Part shown: positions 9,227 through 17,801 of the stretch, in pieces
How the letters are laid out: the number at the start of each line of letters is the position of its first letter
Numbering within the stretch: position 1 is the stretch's first letter
From: Devosia yakushimensis
GTDB taxonomy: Bacteria; Pseudomonadota; Alphaproteobacteria; Rhizobiales; Devosiaceae
NCBI RefSeq assembly: GCF_030159855.1
Contig: NZ_BSNG01000001.1
Coordinates: forward strand, 1,550,001 to 1,614,000
Length of the DNA: 64,000 nucleotides
Direction: 5' to 3'
The notes under the pieces: generated by a model
Told to the model about the DNA's origin: nothing
Seen by the model: the letters and a program-made list of their open reading frames with translations, nothing else
Database searches by the model: none
Position numbers and translations under genes: made by a program

Positions 9227-10050
9227 GATGCGATCTCCGCGGCATGGATGGCGCGTTGCAGGGCATCCGAAACGGTCTGGCAGGTCTGCCGATAGCCCTC
9301 CGAGGTGCGATAATCGTGGTCGCGTATCGCTGGCTGGGCAATCTGCATATCGGTGAACACCTGGCCTGGCCGCGCGCGCATCACCACGATACGGCTGGAG
9401 AGATAGGCGGACTCGTAGACCGAGTGGGTCACGAAGATCACTGTCATGCCAAACTGGCTCCACAGCCGCAAAACGTCGTCATTGAGCTTCTGGCGGGTAA
9501 TTTCGTCGAGCGCCGCGAAGGGCTCATCCATCAGCAGCAGCCTGGGCCGCGTGACCATGGCGCGCGCGATGGAGACCCGCATGCGCATGCCGCCCGACAG
9601 CTCTCGCGGATAGGCCTTGGCGAAATCGGCCAGGCCGACGCTGGCCAGCCCTTCCATGATGCGGTTTTGAGCATCCGCCTTGGCGACGCCCTGCAGCTTG
9701 AGCGGCAGGTGCACATTGTCGAAGACCGTGGCCCAGGGCATCAGGGTGGGGTCCTGGAAGACAAAGCCGACATCGCCCTCGGGCAGGCCCTTGGCGTTAA
9801 TCTTGGACGAGGGCCAATCGATATTGCCCGAACTCGGCGCGCCCAGTCCGGCAATGATGCGCAGGGCTGTCGACTTGCCGCAACCGGATGGTCCGAGCAG
9901 CGAGATGAACTCGCCGCCCTTCACGTCCAGCGACATGTCCTTAAGCGCCAGAGTGCCATTGGAGAACACTTTGGTGACGTTGCGCATCGAGACGATGGCG
10001 CGGGAGGATTCAACCTCGGGGAGGCGAGCGGCGGCGGCTGTATCGGTCAA
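9223..10050 (-). CDS. ABC transporter ATP-binding protein (SsuB/TauB/ThiZ type)
   Basis: ATPase subunit of the importer, 275 aa. Walker A is GPSGCGKST, the signature is LSGGMRMR, Walker B is LLLMDEP followed by FAALDE, and the switch His is in FVTHSV. The reading frame opens with TTG at 10050 and no convincing Shine-Dalgarno; the next Met, 21 codons in (9987), would remove only a low-complexity leader, so the exact start is unsure. It is separated from the binding-protein gene by a 65-base gap that contains a hairpin, which may lower ATPase and permease expression relative to the binding protein. Confidence 0.9.
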   Translation of the reverse strand: MTDTAAAARLPEVESSRAIVSMRNVTKVFSNGTLALKDMSLDVKGGEFISLLGPSGCGKSTALRIIAGLGAPSSGNIDWPSSKINAKGLPEGDVGFVFQDPTLMPWATVFDNVHLPLKLQGVAKADAQNRIMEGLASVGLADFAKAYPRELSGGMRMRVSIARAMVTRPRLLLMDEPFAALDEITRQKLNDDVLRLWSQFGMTVIFVTHSVYESAYLSSRIVVMRARPGQVFTDMQIAQPAIRDHDYRTSEGYRQTCQTVSDALQRAIHAAEIAS

Positions 10051-10077
10051 TATCGGAAACCCGGATTAGGGTCAAAA

Positions 10078-10103
10078 CGGCACGGACGGGATTGCCCGTG
10101 CCG
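10078..10103 (-). terminator. Intercistronic hairpin, possible partial terminator
   Basis: CGGCACGG (10078-10085) pairs perfectly with CCGTGCCG (10096-10103). Read on the minus strand, the stem is followed by TTTT (10077-10074). Lying between the binding-protein gene and the ATPase gene, it fits the common arrangement in which most transcripts end, or are stabilised, after the binding protein. Confidence 0.55.
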
Positions 10104-10115
10104 ATCGTCGACGTC

Positions 10116-11126
10116 TTAGTCGGCCTTGGCCAGATCCAGCCCCACGCCCTTGCAGACGAACGCGGTCGAGAAGGATTTGGAAATATCGATGCCGGCCTCG
10201 TAGACGCCTGCCGTGACCATCATGTCGTAGAAGGCCTGCCAGCGCTCGGCCGTCATGCAGCCAATGCCCTGGGTTTCGGCCTCGCCTGAGATGACCACGC
10301 CATATTCCTTGAGCTTGGCCAGCGAGAAGGCGAGCTGACCGTCGGTCATCTCAGGATTGTCCTTTTTGATCAGCTCATTGGCGGCGGTGTTGTCGCCATA
10401 GAGATAATTGTACCAGCCGATAATGGAGGCATCGACGAAGCGCTGCACCAGGTCAGGATTGTTGTCCACGATCTCCTGCCGCGTTTCGATGGCGGTGGAA
10501 TATGGATCATAGCCAAAGTCGGCGAGCAGGTAGATTTTCGGCGCCCAGCCGGTCTGGCGTTCGATCTCGTAGGGCTCGGAAGTCAGGTAGCCCTGCTGAA
10601 CAGCCAGCGGATCGGCGATGAAGGGGGCCGGGTTGAAGGTATAGGGCTCGTATTTGTCGTCCGAGAAGCCCTCCATTGTCGACTTCATCCAGGGCCAGAA
10701 GCCGCTGAACAGGCTGTCCTTGCCCAGGATCATCCTGCTAGCGCCGGTCAGGCTCGCCAGGTCGGTAAAGGGTGCGTCGGGATGCGCCAGCAGCACCTGC
10801 GGATCCTTCTGGAAGATCGCCGCGACGGTAATGACGGGAATGCCGCGCGAGATCGAGTCGATCGTGCCCATGCCACCCATGTAGAAATCGAGCTGGCCGG
10901 CCACCAGCAATTGCCCATTGGGCGCCTGCGGCCCGCCTTGGCGAATGGTCACTTCCAGACCGTATTTCGCATAAGTGCCATCGGCGACCGCCTGGTAATA
11001 GCCGCCATGCTCGGCCTGAGCGAGCCAATTGGTGCCGAAGGTGACCTTGTCCTGCGCTGCCGCAGCGGCGCTAAGCCCCCCAAGGATAAGAACCGACGAT
11101 GAGACGAGTTTGATGAAATCGTGCAT
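10116..11126 (-). CDS. Periplasmic substrate-binding protein, NMT1/THI5-like
   Basis: Binding protein of the importer, 336 aa. The start at 11126 is preferred over upstream Mets because it is preceded by GGGGAGCG and begins a clear signal peptide (MHDFIKLVSSSVLILGGLSA, then AAAAQ). The mature part opens KVTFGTNWLAQAEHGGYYQA, typical of the NMT1/THI5 group that binds thiamine-pyrimidine precursors, riboflavin, alkanesulfonates, nitriles and other small molecules. It is the first gene of the minus-strand operon. No thiamine riboswitch (THI box) was seen upstream, which argues against a plain thiamine-precursor role. Confidence 0.9.
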   Translation of the reverse strand: MHDFIKLVSSSVLILGGLSAAAAAQDKVTFGTNWLAQAEHGGYYQAVADGTYAKYGLEVTIRQGGPQAPNGQLLVAGQLDFYMGGMGTIDSISRGIPVITVAAIFQKDPQVLLAHPDAPFTDLASLTGASRMILGKDSLFSGFWPWMKSTMEGFSDDKYEPYTFNPAPFIADPLAVQQGYLTSEPYEIERQTGWAPKIYLLADFGYDPYSTAIETRQEIVDNNPDLVQRFVDASIIGWYNYLYGDNTAANELIKKDNPEMTDGQLAFSLAKLKEYGVVISGEAETQGIGCMTAERWQAFYDMMVTAGVYEAGIDISKSFSTAFVCKGVGLDLAKAD

Positions 11127-11263
11127 TTGCGCTCCCCGGCATTGGCTGACAGCAGCCACGACCAATTTTTGTGCGACACTGTCGCCTGCGCAATTGTTGT
11201 CCCTGTCTTGTCGCGTTGTGAAGTCAAAAAATGGGCAGTATGTGAAAATGCCTGCCATGCATG

Positions 11264-11279
11264 CAAATTCTGCAATTTG
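11264..11279. promoter_or_regulatory. Palindrome in the divergent promoter region of the heterocycle locus
   Basis: CAAATT (11264-11269) and AATTTG (11274-11279) form a perfect inverted repeat with a 4-nt centre, in the 210-base space between the binding-protein gene (minus) and ridA (plus). It also follows a CATGCATG stretch. The position suits an operator shared by both transcripts, but no dedicated regulator is adjacent apart from the DeoR gene at 12525, which belongs with ugp. Confidence 0.3.
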
Positions 11280-11336
11280 GGCTAGGCAAGCGGTTTACTC
11301 GCCGCTAGCATCGCCAGCGCAAGGAAACTTCCGACC

Positions 11337-11726
11337 ATGGCGACGCCGCTTTCTCCCACCCAGATTCATCCTCCTTTTGCCCCCTACAGCCACGGCATTG
11401 TCGTGCCGGCCGGACAGCGTCTGGTGTTTTGCTCGGGGCAGTTGGGCATCGGCGCCGACAAGCTCGTGCCACCCGATTGCGCCGGGCAGACGCGCATCTG
11501 CTTCGACAATATTTCGGCCATTCTGGTTGAAGCCGGCATGACGCTGGCCAATATCATCCGCATCAACGCCTATGTGACGGGCAGGGAACATCTGCCGGAC
11601 TATATGGGAGTGCGGAATGCGCTGTTCGCCGAGCCTTATCCCGCCTCCACCTTGATGATCGTTTCGGGCTTTGCCCGGCCAGAATTCGTGGTCGAGATCG
11701 AAGCCATTGCCGCCGGCCCGGCGTAA
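11337..11726 (+). CDS. RidA (YjgF/YER057c/UK114) family deaminase
   Basis: Small trimeric enamine/imine deaminase family member, 129 aa. It has the family's beginning and middle elements (PFAPYSHGIVVPAGQRLVFCSGQ; later ANIIRINAYVTGREHLPDYM) but the C-terminal Arg position falls in IVSGFARPEFVVEIEAIA, matching the conserved R-x-x-x-x-x-E-I-E pattern that binds the ketoacid carboxylate. RidA paralogues in catabolic clusters often hydrolyse reactive enamines or aminoacrylates (compare RutC). AAGGAAA lies nine bases before the ATG. The creatininase gene starts ten bases downstream. Confidence 0.9.
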   Translation: MATPLSPTQIHPPFAPYSHGIVVPAGQRLVFCSGQLGIGADKLVPPDCAGQTRICFDNISAILVEAGMTLANIIRINAYVTGREHLPDYMGVRNALFAEPYPASTLMIVSGFARPEFVVEIEAIAAGPA

Positions 11727-11736
11727 GGAACCCTTT

Positions 11737-12528
11737 ATGACCCGCAAGATCTGGTGGACAGACTTTTCAGCGTCCGACTTCAGCACGATCGACCCCGCAA
11801 AGACCATCGCCATTTTGCCGATAGCGGCCGTGGAGCAGCATGGACCGCACCTTCCGGTCGGCACCGACACCATCATCAATCAATCGATGATGGAGCTGCT
11901 CGCTGAGCGTGCACCGGCCGAGCTCGATATCCGTATTCTGCCGGTCCAGGCCATCGGCAAATCCAACGAGCATATCTGGGCGAAGGGGACGTTGAGCCAT
12001 AAGGCGACCAATCTGATCGATGCCTGGACGCAGATCGGGCTAGAGGTTGCGCGGGCAGGGGTGCGCAAGATCATCTTCGTCAACTCCCATGGCGGCAATG
12101 AAGAGATCATGGGTATCGTCGCCCGCGAGTTGCGCGTGCAGGCAGACATGCTGGCCGTCAAAAGCGGGTGGCGCTTCACCCCATCCGGCTTGCTGAGCGA
12201 TCAGGAGCGCCGCCACGGCATCCATGGCGGCGATGCGGAAACCTCGCTGATCCTGCATTTCCGGCCCGACCTCGTCGATATGAGCCGGGCGGAAAACTTT
12301 GTCTCCATCGCTGCGCGCGACGAGGCCGAGTTCACATATCTCCGGCCCACGGGCGCTTTCGGGCACACCTATGCGTGGATCGCTTCCGACATCAATCCAA
12401 GCGGGGCGGTGGGCGATGCCTCGCTCGCCACGGCCGAAAAGGGCCGTGAGATCGCCGAACACAATGTCGCCGGCATGCTCGAAGTACTGGCTGAGATCGA
12501 GCGCATGCCGCTTCCGGGGCGCCGCTAG
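11737..12528 (+). CDS. Creatininase-family amidohydrolase
   Basis: Metal-dependent amidohydrolase, 263 aa. Hallmarks are the early Glu-x-His-Gly motif in VEQHGPHLPVGTD, the NSHGGN loop and the GIHGGDAETS loop, which supply the binuclear metal ligands and catalytic residues in creatininase. Relatives open cyclic amides (creatinine) or act on formamide and peptide substrates. The start at 11737 follows AAGGAA that overlaps the ridA stop; longer frames to 11671 overlap ridA. Its stop overlaps the convergent DeoR gene by four bases. With the CodA-like enzyme across the promoter it suggests stepwise opening of a cyclic nitrogen compound. Confidence 0.88.
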   Translation: MTRKIWWTDFSASDFSTIDPAKTIAILPIAAVEQHGPHLPVGTDTIINQSMMELLAERAPAELDIRILPVQAIGKSNEHIWAKGTLSHKATNLIDAWTQIGLEVARAGVRKIIFVNSHGGNEEIMGIVARELRVQADMLAVKSGWRFTPSGLLSDQERRHGIHGGDAETSLILHFRPDLVDMSRAENFVSIAARDEAEFTYLRPTGAFGHTYAWIASDINPSGAVGDASLATAEKGREIAEHNVAGMLEVLAEIERMPLPGRR

Positions 12529-13322
12529 CCGGCGTCTTGTGCGCCTTCGTCGCAGACGATGACCGCGACCCCGCTATCGCGCAGCGCATGTCTCGTATCG
12601 GCCTGCTCGGGCAGGCTGTCGGTCACCAGATAGCTGAACTGCGAAAAGGCCGCCACGCGAACGGCGGCCGACCGCCCCCACTTGCTGACATCGGCCGCCA
12701 AATATCGCGTCCGCGAATTCTGGATGATGGCATTGGTGATCTGCGCGTCGCCATAGCTGAAATCCAGCGCCCCGCTGACCGGATGCAAGCCGCCCGCGCC
12801 CACGACCGAGTGGGTGGCATGGAATTTCTCGAAATACCGGCTGGCCTCCGGACCGACTAAGTCCCGGTCGTTGGAGCGCCAGACCCCACCGGTAAGATGC
12901 AGCTCAATCCCCGGCACATTGCCCAGGATGAGCGCAACATCCACATTATTGGTGACCACCGTCAGCCCGGTATGGTTGCGCAGCGCTTCGGCCGTGAACT
13001 GCACCGTCGTTCCGATGCCCAGAAATATGGTCGATCCATCCGGAATGTCCTGCGCAATACGCTCCGCGATGAGGCGCTTTGCCGGGCCGTGGAGCCTGGC
13101 ACGCGCATTGACCGGAGTATTCTGCGGCATGACCGGCAGGTCGACGCCGCCATGCAGGCGTCTCGCCAGTCCCAGGGAGCAGAGGAAGTTGATGTCCCGC
13201 CTGATGCTTTGGGTCGTCAGGCCATAGTCGCGCGCCAGCATGTCGATCTGCTGCACGCCGCGTGCGCCGATTCGTGCGAGAATATCGTTCTGCCGTTCGG
13301 AAAGCCGAGGGTCGGACATCAT
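12525..13322 (-). CDS. DeoR-family transcriptional regulator (GlpR-like)
   Basis: Sugar-phosphate-responsive repressor, 265 aa. The N-terminal winged helix is typical (RQNDILARIGARGVQ, then YGLTTQSIRRDINFL), followed by the RLHGG turn found in nearly all DeoR proteins, and a C-terminal DeoRC sensor domain (FLGIGTTVQFTAEAL; VTNNVDVALIL; VGAGGLHP). It lies 41 bases downstream of ugpC on the same strand, so it is probably the last gene of the ugp operon and its local regulator. ATGTTCAT-type repeats upstream of ugpB resemble the half-sites bound by E. coli GlpR, which supports that inference. Confidence 0.88.
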   Translation of the reverse strand: MMSDPRLSERQNDILARIGARGVQQIDMLARDYGLTTQSIRRDINFLCSLGLARRLHGGVDLPVMPQNTPVNARARLHGPAKRLIAERIAQDIPDGSTIFLGIGTTVQFTAEALRNHTGLTVVTNNVDVALILGNVPGIELHLTGGVWRSNDRDLVGPEASRYFEKFHATHSVVGAGGLHPVSGALDFSYGDAQITNAIIQNSRTRYLAADVSKWGRSAAVRVAAFSQFSYLVTDSLPEQADTRHALRDSGVAVIVCDEGAQDAG

Positions 13323-13363
13323 CTAACTCGGATACAAATGGTTGGGGACCGTCGCTCAGCGCC

Positions 13364-14404
13364 CTAATCCGTACGACGGCCGGTTTCCTTGTTGAACGGG
13401 TGCAGGTCGGCATTGCCGACATATAGCTTTACCGTCGCCCCTTCAGTAGCTGCCGTTCGTGCCGGTACAGCGGCAACGATCAGCTGTCCGCTGCCTTCGA
13501 GCCGCATATGCAGATGGCTCTCGCCGCCAATCGGCTCGTAAAGCTCGACCGTTGCGTCTAACGCGATATGTGGCCCCTGCGGTGGGGTGAGGTGGATTGT
13601 ATCGGGCCTGATGCCGACGAGATCGGTATTCGCCGGCAGCTCGAGCGTCCCTTTGCTCTGCAGATAGGCCAGCTCGATCAGATTCATCGGCGGCGAACCG
13701 ATGAAACCGGCCACGAACAGCGTTGCGGGCCGCTCATAGAGCGAAATGGGGGCGCCGACCTGCTCGATCCGGCCGGCATTCATCACGACGAGCCGATCCG
13801 CCAGGGTCATGGCCTCAAGCTGATCATGAGTCACATAGACGCTGGTGGTGGCCAGGCTGCGCTGCAGGCGCTTGATTTCGATACGCATCTGCCCCCGCAA
13901 CTTGGCATCGAGATTGGACAGCGGCTCGTCGAACAGGAAGGCCTTGGGCTGCCGCACAATGGCCCGCCCCATGGCGACGCGCTGACGCTGGCCCCCGGAC
14001 AATTGCCGCGGCCGCCGTTCCAAAAAGGGCTCGATTTCGAGAATCCGCGCCGCCTCGGTGACGCGGCGGTCGATCTCGTCGCGCGGGGTGCCGCGATTCT
14101 TGAGGCCATATTCGAGATTGCCGCGCACCGTCATATGCGGATAGAGCGCGTAATTCTGGAACACCATGGCGATGTCGCGCTCGGCCGGCTCCTTGGCGTT
14201 CACCACCGCGCCGCCGATTGAAATCGTTCCTTCGGTAATGGCTTCGAGGCCCGCGATCATGCGCAGCAATGTGGATTTTCCGCAGCCCGAGGGGCCAACC
14301 AGCACGACGAGTTCGCCGTCGGGAATGGCCAGGTCGAGGCTGTGGATTGCAGTGACGCCGCCGGCATAGACCTTTTTGACGCCTGAAATGTCGATGCTTG
14401 CCAT
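13364..14404 (-). CDS. ugpC: sn-Glycerol-3-phosphate ABC transporter ATP-binding protein UgpC
   Basis: MalK-type ATPase, 346 aa. The ATG at 14404 begins MASIDISGVKKVYAGGV; longer frames run into ugpE. Walker A GPSGCGKST, signature LSGGQRQRVAMGRAIVR, Walker B AFLFDEPLSNLD and the switch His in YVTHDQLEAM are all present. A C-terminal TOBE regulatory domain follows (VGIRPDTIHL onwards). It follows ugpE by only five bases. Assignment to Ugp rather than another carbohydrate importer rests on the UgpB, UgpA and UgpE partners. Confidence 0.92.
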   Translation of the reverse strand: MASIDISGVKKVYAGGVTAIHSLDLAIPDGELVVLVGPSGCGKSTLLRMIAGLEAITEGTISIGGAVVNAKEPAERDIAMVFQNYALYPHMTVRGNLEYGLKNRGTPRDEIDRRVTEAARILEIEPFLERRPRQLSGGQRQRVAMGRAIVRQPKAFLFDEPLSNLDAKLRGQMRIEIKRLQRSLATTSVYVTHDQLEAMTLADRLVVMNAGRIEQVGAPISLYERPATLFVAGFIGSPPMNLIELAYLQSKGTLELPANTDLVGIRPDTIHLTPPQGPHIALDATVELYEPIGGESHLHMRLEGSGQLIVAAVPARTAATEGATVKLYVGNADLHPFNKETGRRTD

Positions 14405-14409
14405 GGTGC

Positions 14410-15258
14410 TTATTTCTCGGTTTCGACCAGGCCTTTGACGAAAAGGCGCTGCATCAGGATGACGACAAGGACGGGGGGCAGCATGGCCAGCATCACGGCG
14501 GCCATGACAAAGTTCCATTGCGGCTCGGAATCGGCCGTAGCGGCCAGCCGCTTGATGCCCATGACGACCGTGTAATAGCGGCTGTCCGTGGTCACCAGGA
14601 GCGGCCAGAGATACTGCACCCAGCCATAGATGAAGAGGATGACGAAAAGCGCCGCGATATTGGTGCGGCTCAACGGCAGCAGGATATCGCGGAAGAACTT
14701 CATTGGGCCTGCTCCGTCGACACGCGCGGCCTCCATCAGCTCGTCCGGCACGGTGAGGAAGAACTGGCGGAAGAGGAAGGTCGCGGTGGCCGAGGCAATC
14801 AGGGGGATGATGAGGCCCGGATAGGAATTGAGCATTCCCAGGTCGGACACGACCTTGAAGGTGGGGATGATGCGCACTTCGACCGGCAGCATCAGCGTGA
14901 TGAAGATGATCCAGAATGCCAATAGCCGGAACGGGAACTTGAAGAAGACGATCGCATAGGCCGACAGGATCGAGATGATGATCTTGCCCACGGCGATCAG
15001 GATGGCCATGACCAGCGAATTGAGCAGCATGATCGACAGGGGCGGGGCCCCGGCGCTCGATATGCCCTCGTTGAGCATGAAGCTGTAGTTTTCGATCATA
15101 TGCGGCCCTGGCAGCAGGGGGACCAGGCCGCGCATGAAATCACCCGGACCATGGGTCGAGGCGATGAAGGCCAGGTAGACCGGGAACACCACGATCACGA
15201 CGCCCAGGATGAGGACGAGATGCGTGAGAAATGCCAGAAAGGGTCTGTTTTCAACCAT
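14410..15258 (-). CDS. ugpE: sn-Glycerol-3-phosphate ABC transporter permease UgpE
   Basis: Inner-membrane permease, 282 aa, close to the 281 aa of E. coli UgpE. It starts VENRPFLAFLTHLVLI after the initiator, with six predicted membrane segments. The opening loop (STHGPGDFMRGLVPLLPGPH) resembles UgpE proteins. The EAA motif that touches UgpC reads EAARVDGAGPMKFFRDILLP. It sits 12 bases after ugpA and 5 before ugpC. Confidence 0.92.
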   Translation of the reverse strand: MVENRPFLAFLTHLVLILGVVIVVFPVYLAFIASTHGPGDFMRGLVPLLPGPHMIENYSFMLNEGISSAGAPPLSIMLLNSLVMAILIAVGKIIISILSAYAIVFFKFPFRLLAFWIIFITLMLPVEVRIIPTFKVVSDLGMLNSYPGLIIPLIASATATFLFRQFFLTVPDELMEAARVDGAGPMKFFRDILLPLSRTNIAALFVILFIYGWVQYLWPLLVTTDSRYYTVVMGIKRLAATADSEPQWNFVMAAVMLAMLPPVLVVILMQRLFVKGLVETEK

Positions 15259-15270
15259 TTGCGCCGCTCC

Positions 15271-16155
15271 CTAGTATTGCACGCGCCGCTCGACGAAGCG
15301 GAACTGGATTGCGGTGAGGGCGATGACGATCAGCATCAGGACAACCGACTGCGCTGAAGAGGAGCCGATATTGAGGCCCAGGAAACCGTCCGAATAGACC
15401 TTGTACACCAGGATATTGGTGGCCTGGGCCGGCCCGCCCTGGGTCGTCGCATCGATAATGCCGAACGTATCGAACATGGCGTAGTTGATGTTGACGATGA
15501 GCAGGAAAAACGTGGTCGGGGACAGCAGCGGAAAGACGATCGTCCAGAAGCGCTTGAAGGGACCGGCGCCATCGATGGCCGCGGCTTCGATCAGCGATTG
15601 CGGCACCGATTGCAAGCCCGCCACGAAGAACAGGAAATTGTACGATATCTGCTTCCAGCTGGCGGCGATGATGACCAGGACCATCGCATCCACGCCGTCC
15701 ACCCGATGGTTCCAGCTCACGCCGATTGCCCGCAACATATAGGGCGCAATGCCGATCGTGGGGTTGAACATGAACCACCACAGAATGCCCACCACCACCG
15801 GCGCCACGGCATAGGGCCAGACCAGCAATGTCGTATAGAGCCGATTGGTCCGCAATACGCGATTGACGGCCACGGCCAGCAGCAGCGACAGGCACATCGA
15901 AAGCGCGGTGACGCTGATGGCGAACACCGCCGTCTTGCCCAGCGAGCCGAGATAGCTCGCCTCGCCAAACAGCCGCCGGTAATTCTCGAACCAGACGAAT
16001 GTCGTCTTGAAGCCGAATGGATCTTCGCGCTCGAACGAGGATTTGACAGCCTGCAATGCCGGCCAGATGAAAAAGATCAAGGTCACTGCGAGCTGCGGAA
16101 CAAGCAGCACATAGGGGAGGACCTTATTGGGGAAAATGGTTCGCTTGGCCTGCAT
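15271..16155 (-). CDS. ugpA: sn-Glycerol-3-phosphate ABC transporter permease UgpA
   Basis: Inner-membrane permease, 294 aa. The ATG at 16155 (MQAKRTIFPNKVLPY) is preferred over the one at 16167 because GAGG lies six bases in front of it, and the resulting N terminus lines up with E. coli UgpA (MSSSRPVFRSRWLPY). The DPFGFKTTFVWFENYRRLF stretch matches the DPFG..F.GL.NF pattern of UgpA. The EAA loop reads EAAAIDGAGPFKRFWTIVFP. A strong hairpin separates it from ugpB. Confidence 0.92.
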   Translation of the reverse strand: MQAKRTIFPNKVLPYVLLVPQLAVTLIFFIWPALQAVKSSFEREDPFGFKTTFVWFENYRRLFGEASYLGSLGKTAVFAISVTALSMCLSLLLAVAVNRVLRTNRLYTTLLVWPYAVAPVVVGILWWFMFNPTIGIAPYMLRAIGVSWNHRVDGVDAMVLVIIAASWKQISYNFLFFVAGLQSVPQSLIEAAAIDGAGPFKRFWTIVFPLLSPTTFFLLIVNINYAMFDTFGIIDATTQGGPAQATNILVYKVYSDGFLGLNIGSSSAQSVVLMLIVIALTAIQFRFVERRVQY

Positions 16156-16191
16156 GCTCCGCCTCATTCACGCCGTGTCTGATGCACGGTT

Positions 16192-16215
16192 GCCCCACCC
16201 TGGAGAGGGTGGGGC
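16192..16215 (-). promoter_or_regulatory. Strong intercistronic hairpin between ugpB and ugpA
   Basis: GCCCCACCCT (16192-16201) pairs perfectly with AGGGTGGGGC (16206-16215) around a GGAG loop. There is no T-run after it on the minus strand, so it is more likely to block 3' decay and keep the binding-protein mRNA abundant than to terminate. Confidence 0.6.
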
Positions 16216-16241
16216 GGGTTTAACGATCGGTGGAGCGCCGC

Positions 16242-17570
16242 TTACTGGTTGGCGGCCTCGAAATCGCGCAGGATCTGGTTGCCGCGTTCGACTGCGGTAT
16301 CCAGGGCTTCCTGGGCGGTCTTGGAGCCAGCAAGCATGGCTTCGAACTCTTCATCCACCACGGCGCGGGCCTGGGTCAGGTTGCCGAAGCGTACGCCCTT
16401 GGAATTGGCGGTCGGCGTGCCGCGGGTGATCTGCTGGATGGCAATGTCCGAGCCGGGGTTCTGGCCGTAATAGTCCTGCGACTGGCCAAGCTCATAGGCG
16501 GCATTGGTGATCGGCAGATAGCCGGTGGCCTGGTGCCAGGCTGCCTGCACTTCGGGCTGGCTCAGATAGGTATAGAACTGGGCCACGCCCTTATAGACTG
16601 CGGGGTCCTTGCCATTGAGCGTCCACAGGGTCGCGCCGCCGATGATCGAGTTCTTCGGATCGGTGGTCACGTCGTCATAATAGGGCAGGGGTGCGAAACC
16701 GACTTCAAAATCCTTGGCGTTGGCAATGACGCCGGCACGCGATGCGGAGGAATTCATGTAGATGGCGCATTCCTGCGCGTAGAATTTGGGCGGAGCATCG
16801 GCGCCGCCGCCGGGGCCGCCATATTGGAACAGGCCGTCATCAGCCCATTTCTTGAGATTGTCCCAGTGCTTGACCTGGACGGGGCCGTTGAACGTGAATT
16901 CGGTGCCAAGGCCACCAAAGCCGTTTTCCAGCGTGCCATAGGGCTGATCGTGGATGGCCGACAGGTTTTCGGTCTGCACCCAGGTAATCCAGCCGCTGGT
17001 GAAACCACACGAGGCGGCGCCCGATTCCATGATGGTGCGGCTCATCGTCTCCAGTTCGGCCCAGGTCTTGGGCGGCGTATTGGGATCGAGGCCGGCTTTT
17101 TCGAACACGTCCTTGTTGTAATACATGATCGGGGTGGACGAATTGAACGGCATGGAGAGGATGTTGCCGTCAGTATCGGAATAATAGCCCGTCACCGGGG
17201 CCAGAAAGCCCGACGGATCCCACGGTTCGCCATTATCGGCCATCAACTGATAGACGGGGTAGACGGCGCCTTTGGCGGCCATCATCGTGCCGGTGCCCAC
17301 CTCGAAGACCTGCACGATCGCGGGCTGCTCATTGGCGCGGAAAGCGGCAATGGCGGCGGTCAGCGTTTCGGGGTAGGTGCCTTTATAGGTCGGAACGATT
17401 TTGTATTCGGTCTGGCTGTCATTGAAGCCCTGGGCGATTTCTTCGAGCTTCTTGCCAAGCTCGGCATCCATGGCATGCCACCAGGCAATTTCTGTTTGGG
17501 CCGAGGCGGCAGGCGCATAGGCGAGGGCGGCAACTAGGCCCGTCGACAATAGCAGCGCAAATTTCTTCAT
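16242..17570 (-). CDS. ugpB: sn-Glycerol-3-phosphate-binding protein UgpB
   Basis: Periplasmic binding protein of the glycerol-3-phosphate importer, 442 aa. The start at 17570 follows GGAGGAACGACCCC and gives a clean signal peptide (MKKFALLLSTGLVAALAYAP, then AASAQ). The mature N terminus, WWHAMDAELGKKLEEIAQGF, then YKIVPTYKGTYPETLTAAIA and AIVQVFEVGTGTMMA, is very close to E. coli UgpB as I recall it, which makes this the firmest substrate call among the transporters here. It is the first gene of the operon. Confidence 0.95.
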   Translation of the reverse strand: MKKFALLLSTGLVAALAYAPAASAQTEIAWWHAMDAELGKKLEEIAQGFNDSQTEYKIVPTYKGTYPETLTAAIAAFRANEQPAIVQVFEVGTGTMMAAKGAVYPVYQLMADNGEPWDPSGFLAPVTGYYSDTDGNILSMPFNSSTPIMYYNKDVFEKAGLDPNTPPKTWAELETMSRTIMESGAASCGFTSGWITWVQTENLSAIHDQPYGTLENGFGGLGTEFTFNGPVQVKHWDNLKKWADDGLFQYGGPGGGADAPPKFYAQECAIYMNSSASRAGVIANAKDFEVGFAPLPYYDDVTTDPKNSIIGGATLWTLNGKDPAVYKGVAQFYTYLSQPEVQAAWHQATGYLPITNAAYELGQSQDYYGQNPGSDIAIQQITRGTPTANSKGVRFGNLTQARAVVDEEFEAMLAGSKTAQEALDTAVERGNQILRDFEAANQ

Positions 17571-17636
17571 GGGGTCGTTCCTCCTGTTCTTCAAGCAAAG
17601 GATCTCCGTCCTCGCACTGCCAGTGGTAGCAACGAG

Positions 17637-17752
17637 ATGTTCATTTGGTAAAGAGACGATTTCAAATGAACATAGATGGACGGAATGAGATGAAACACGC
17701 TCAAGCGGTTTGGACCCGCTCAAGGCAATCGCTCACTACGATGTTCATATGA
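17637..17752 (-). promoter_or_regulatory. ugp promoter region with ATGTTCAT operator-like repeats
   Basis: ATGTTCATTTG (17637-17647) and CAAATGAACAT (17663-17673) form a perfect 11-bp inverted repeat with a 15-nt centre. A third copy, ATGTTCATATGAA, at 17741-17753 contains the palindrome TTCATATGAA. E. coli GlpR sites have ATGTTCG/CGAACAT half-sites, so these are good candidates for the DeoR protein encoded at the end of this operon. They lie 67-183 bases upstream of the ugpB start. The rest of the 231-base gap holds no gene. Confidence 0.55.
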
Positions 17753-17801
17753 AAGGCTTGTGACAGCGATCGGGCCCGATGGCGCGGGCCTTGCGGCCAT
17801 G

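Noticed and set aside
11127..11336. Thiamine riboswitch before the NMT1/THI5-type operon
   Set aside because: No CTGAGA or ACCTGATCTGG-like THI box elements are present on either strand.
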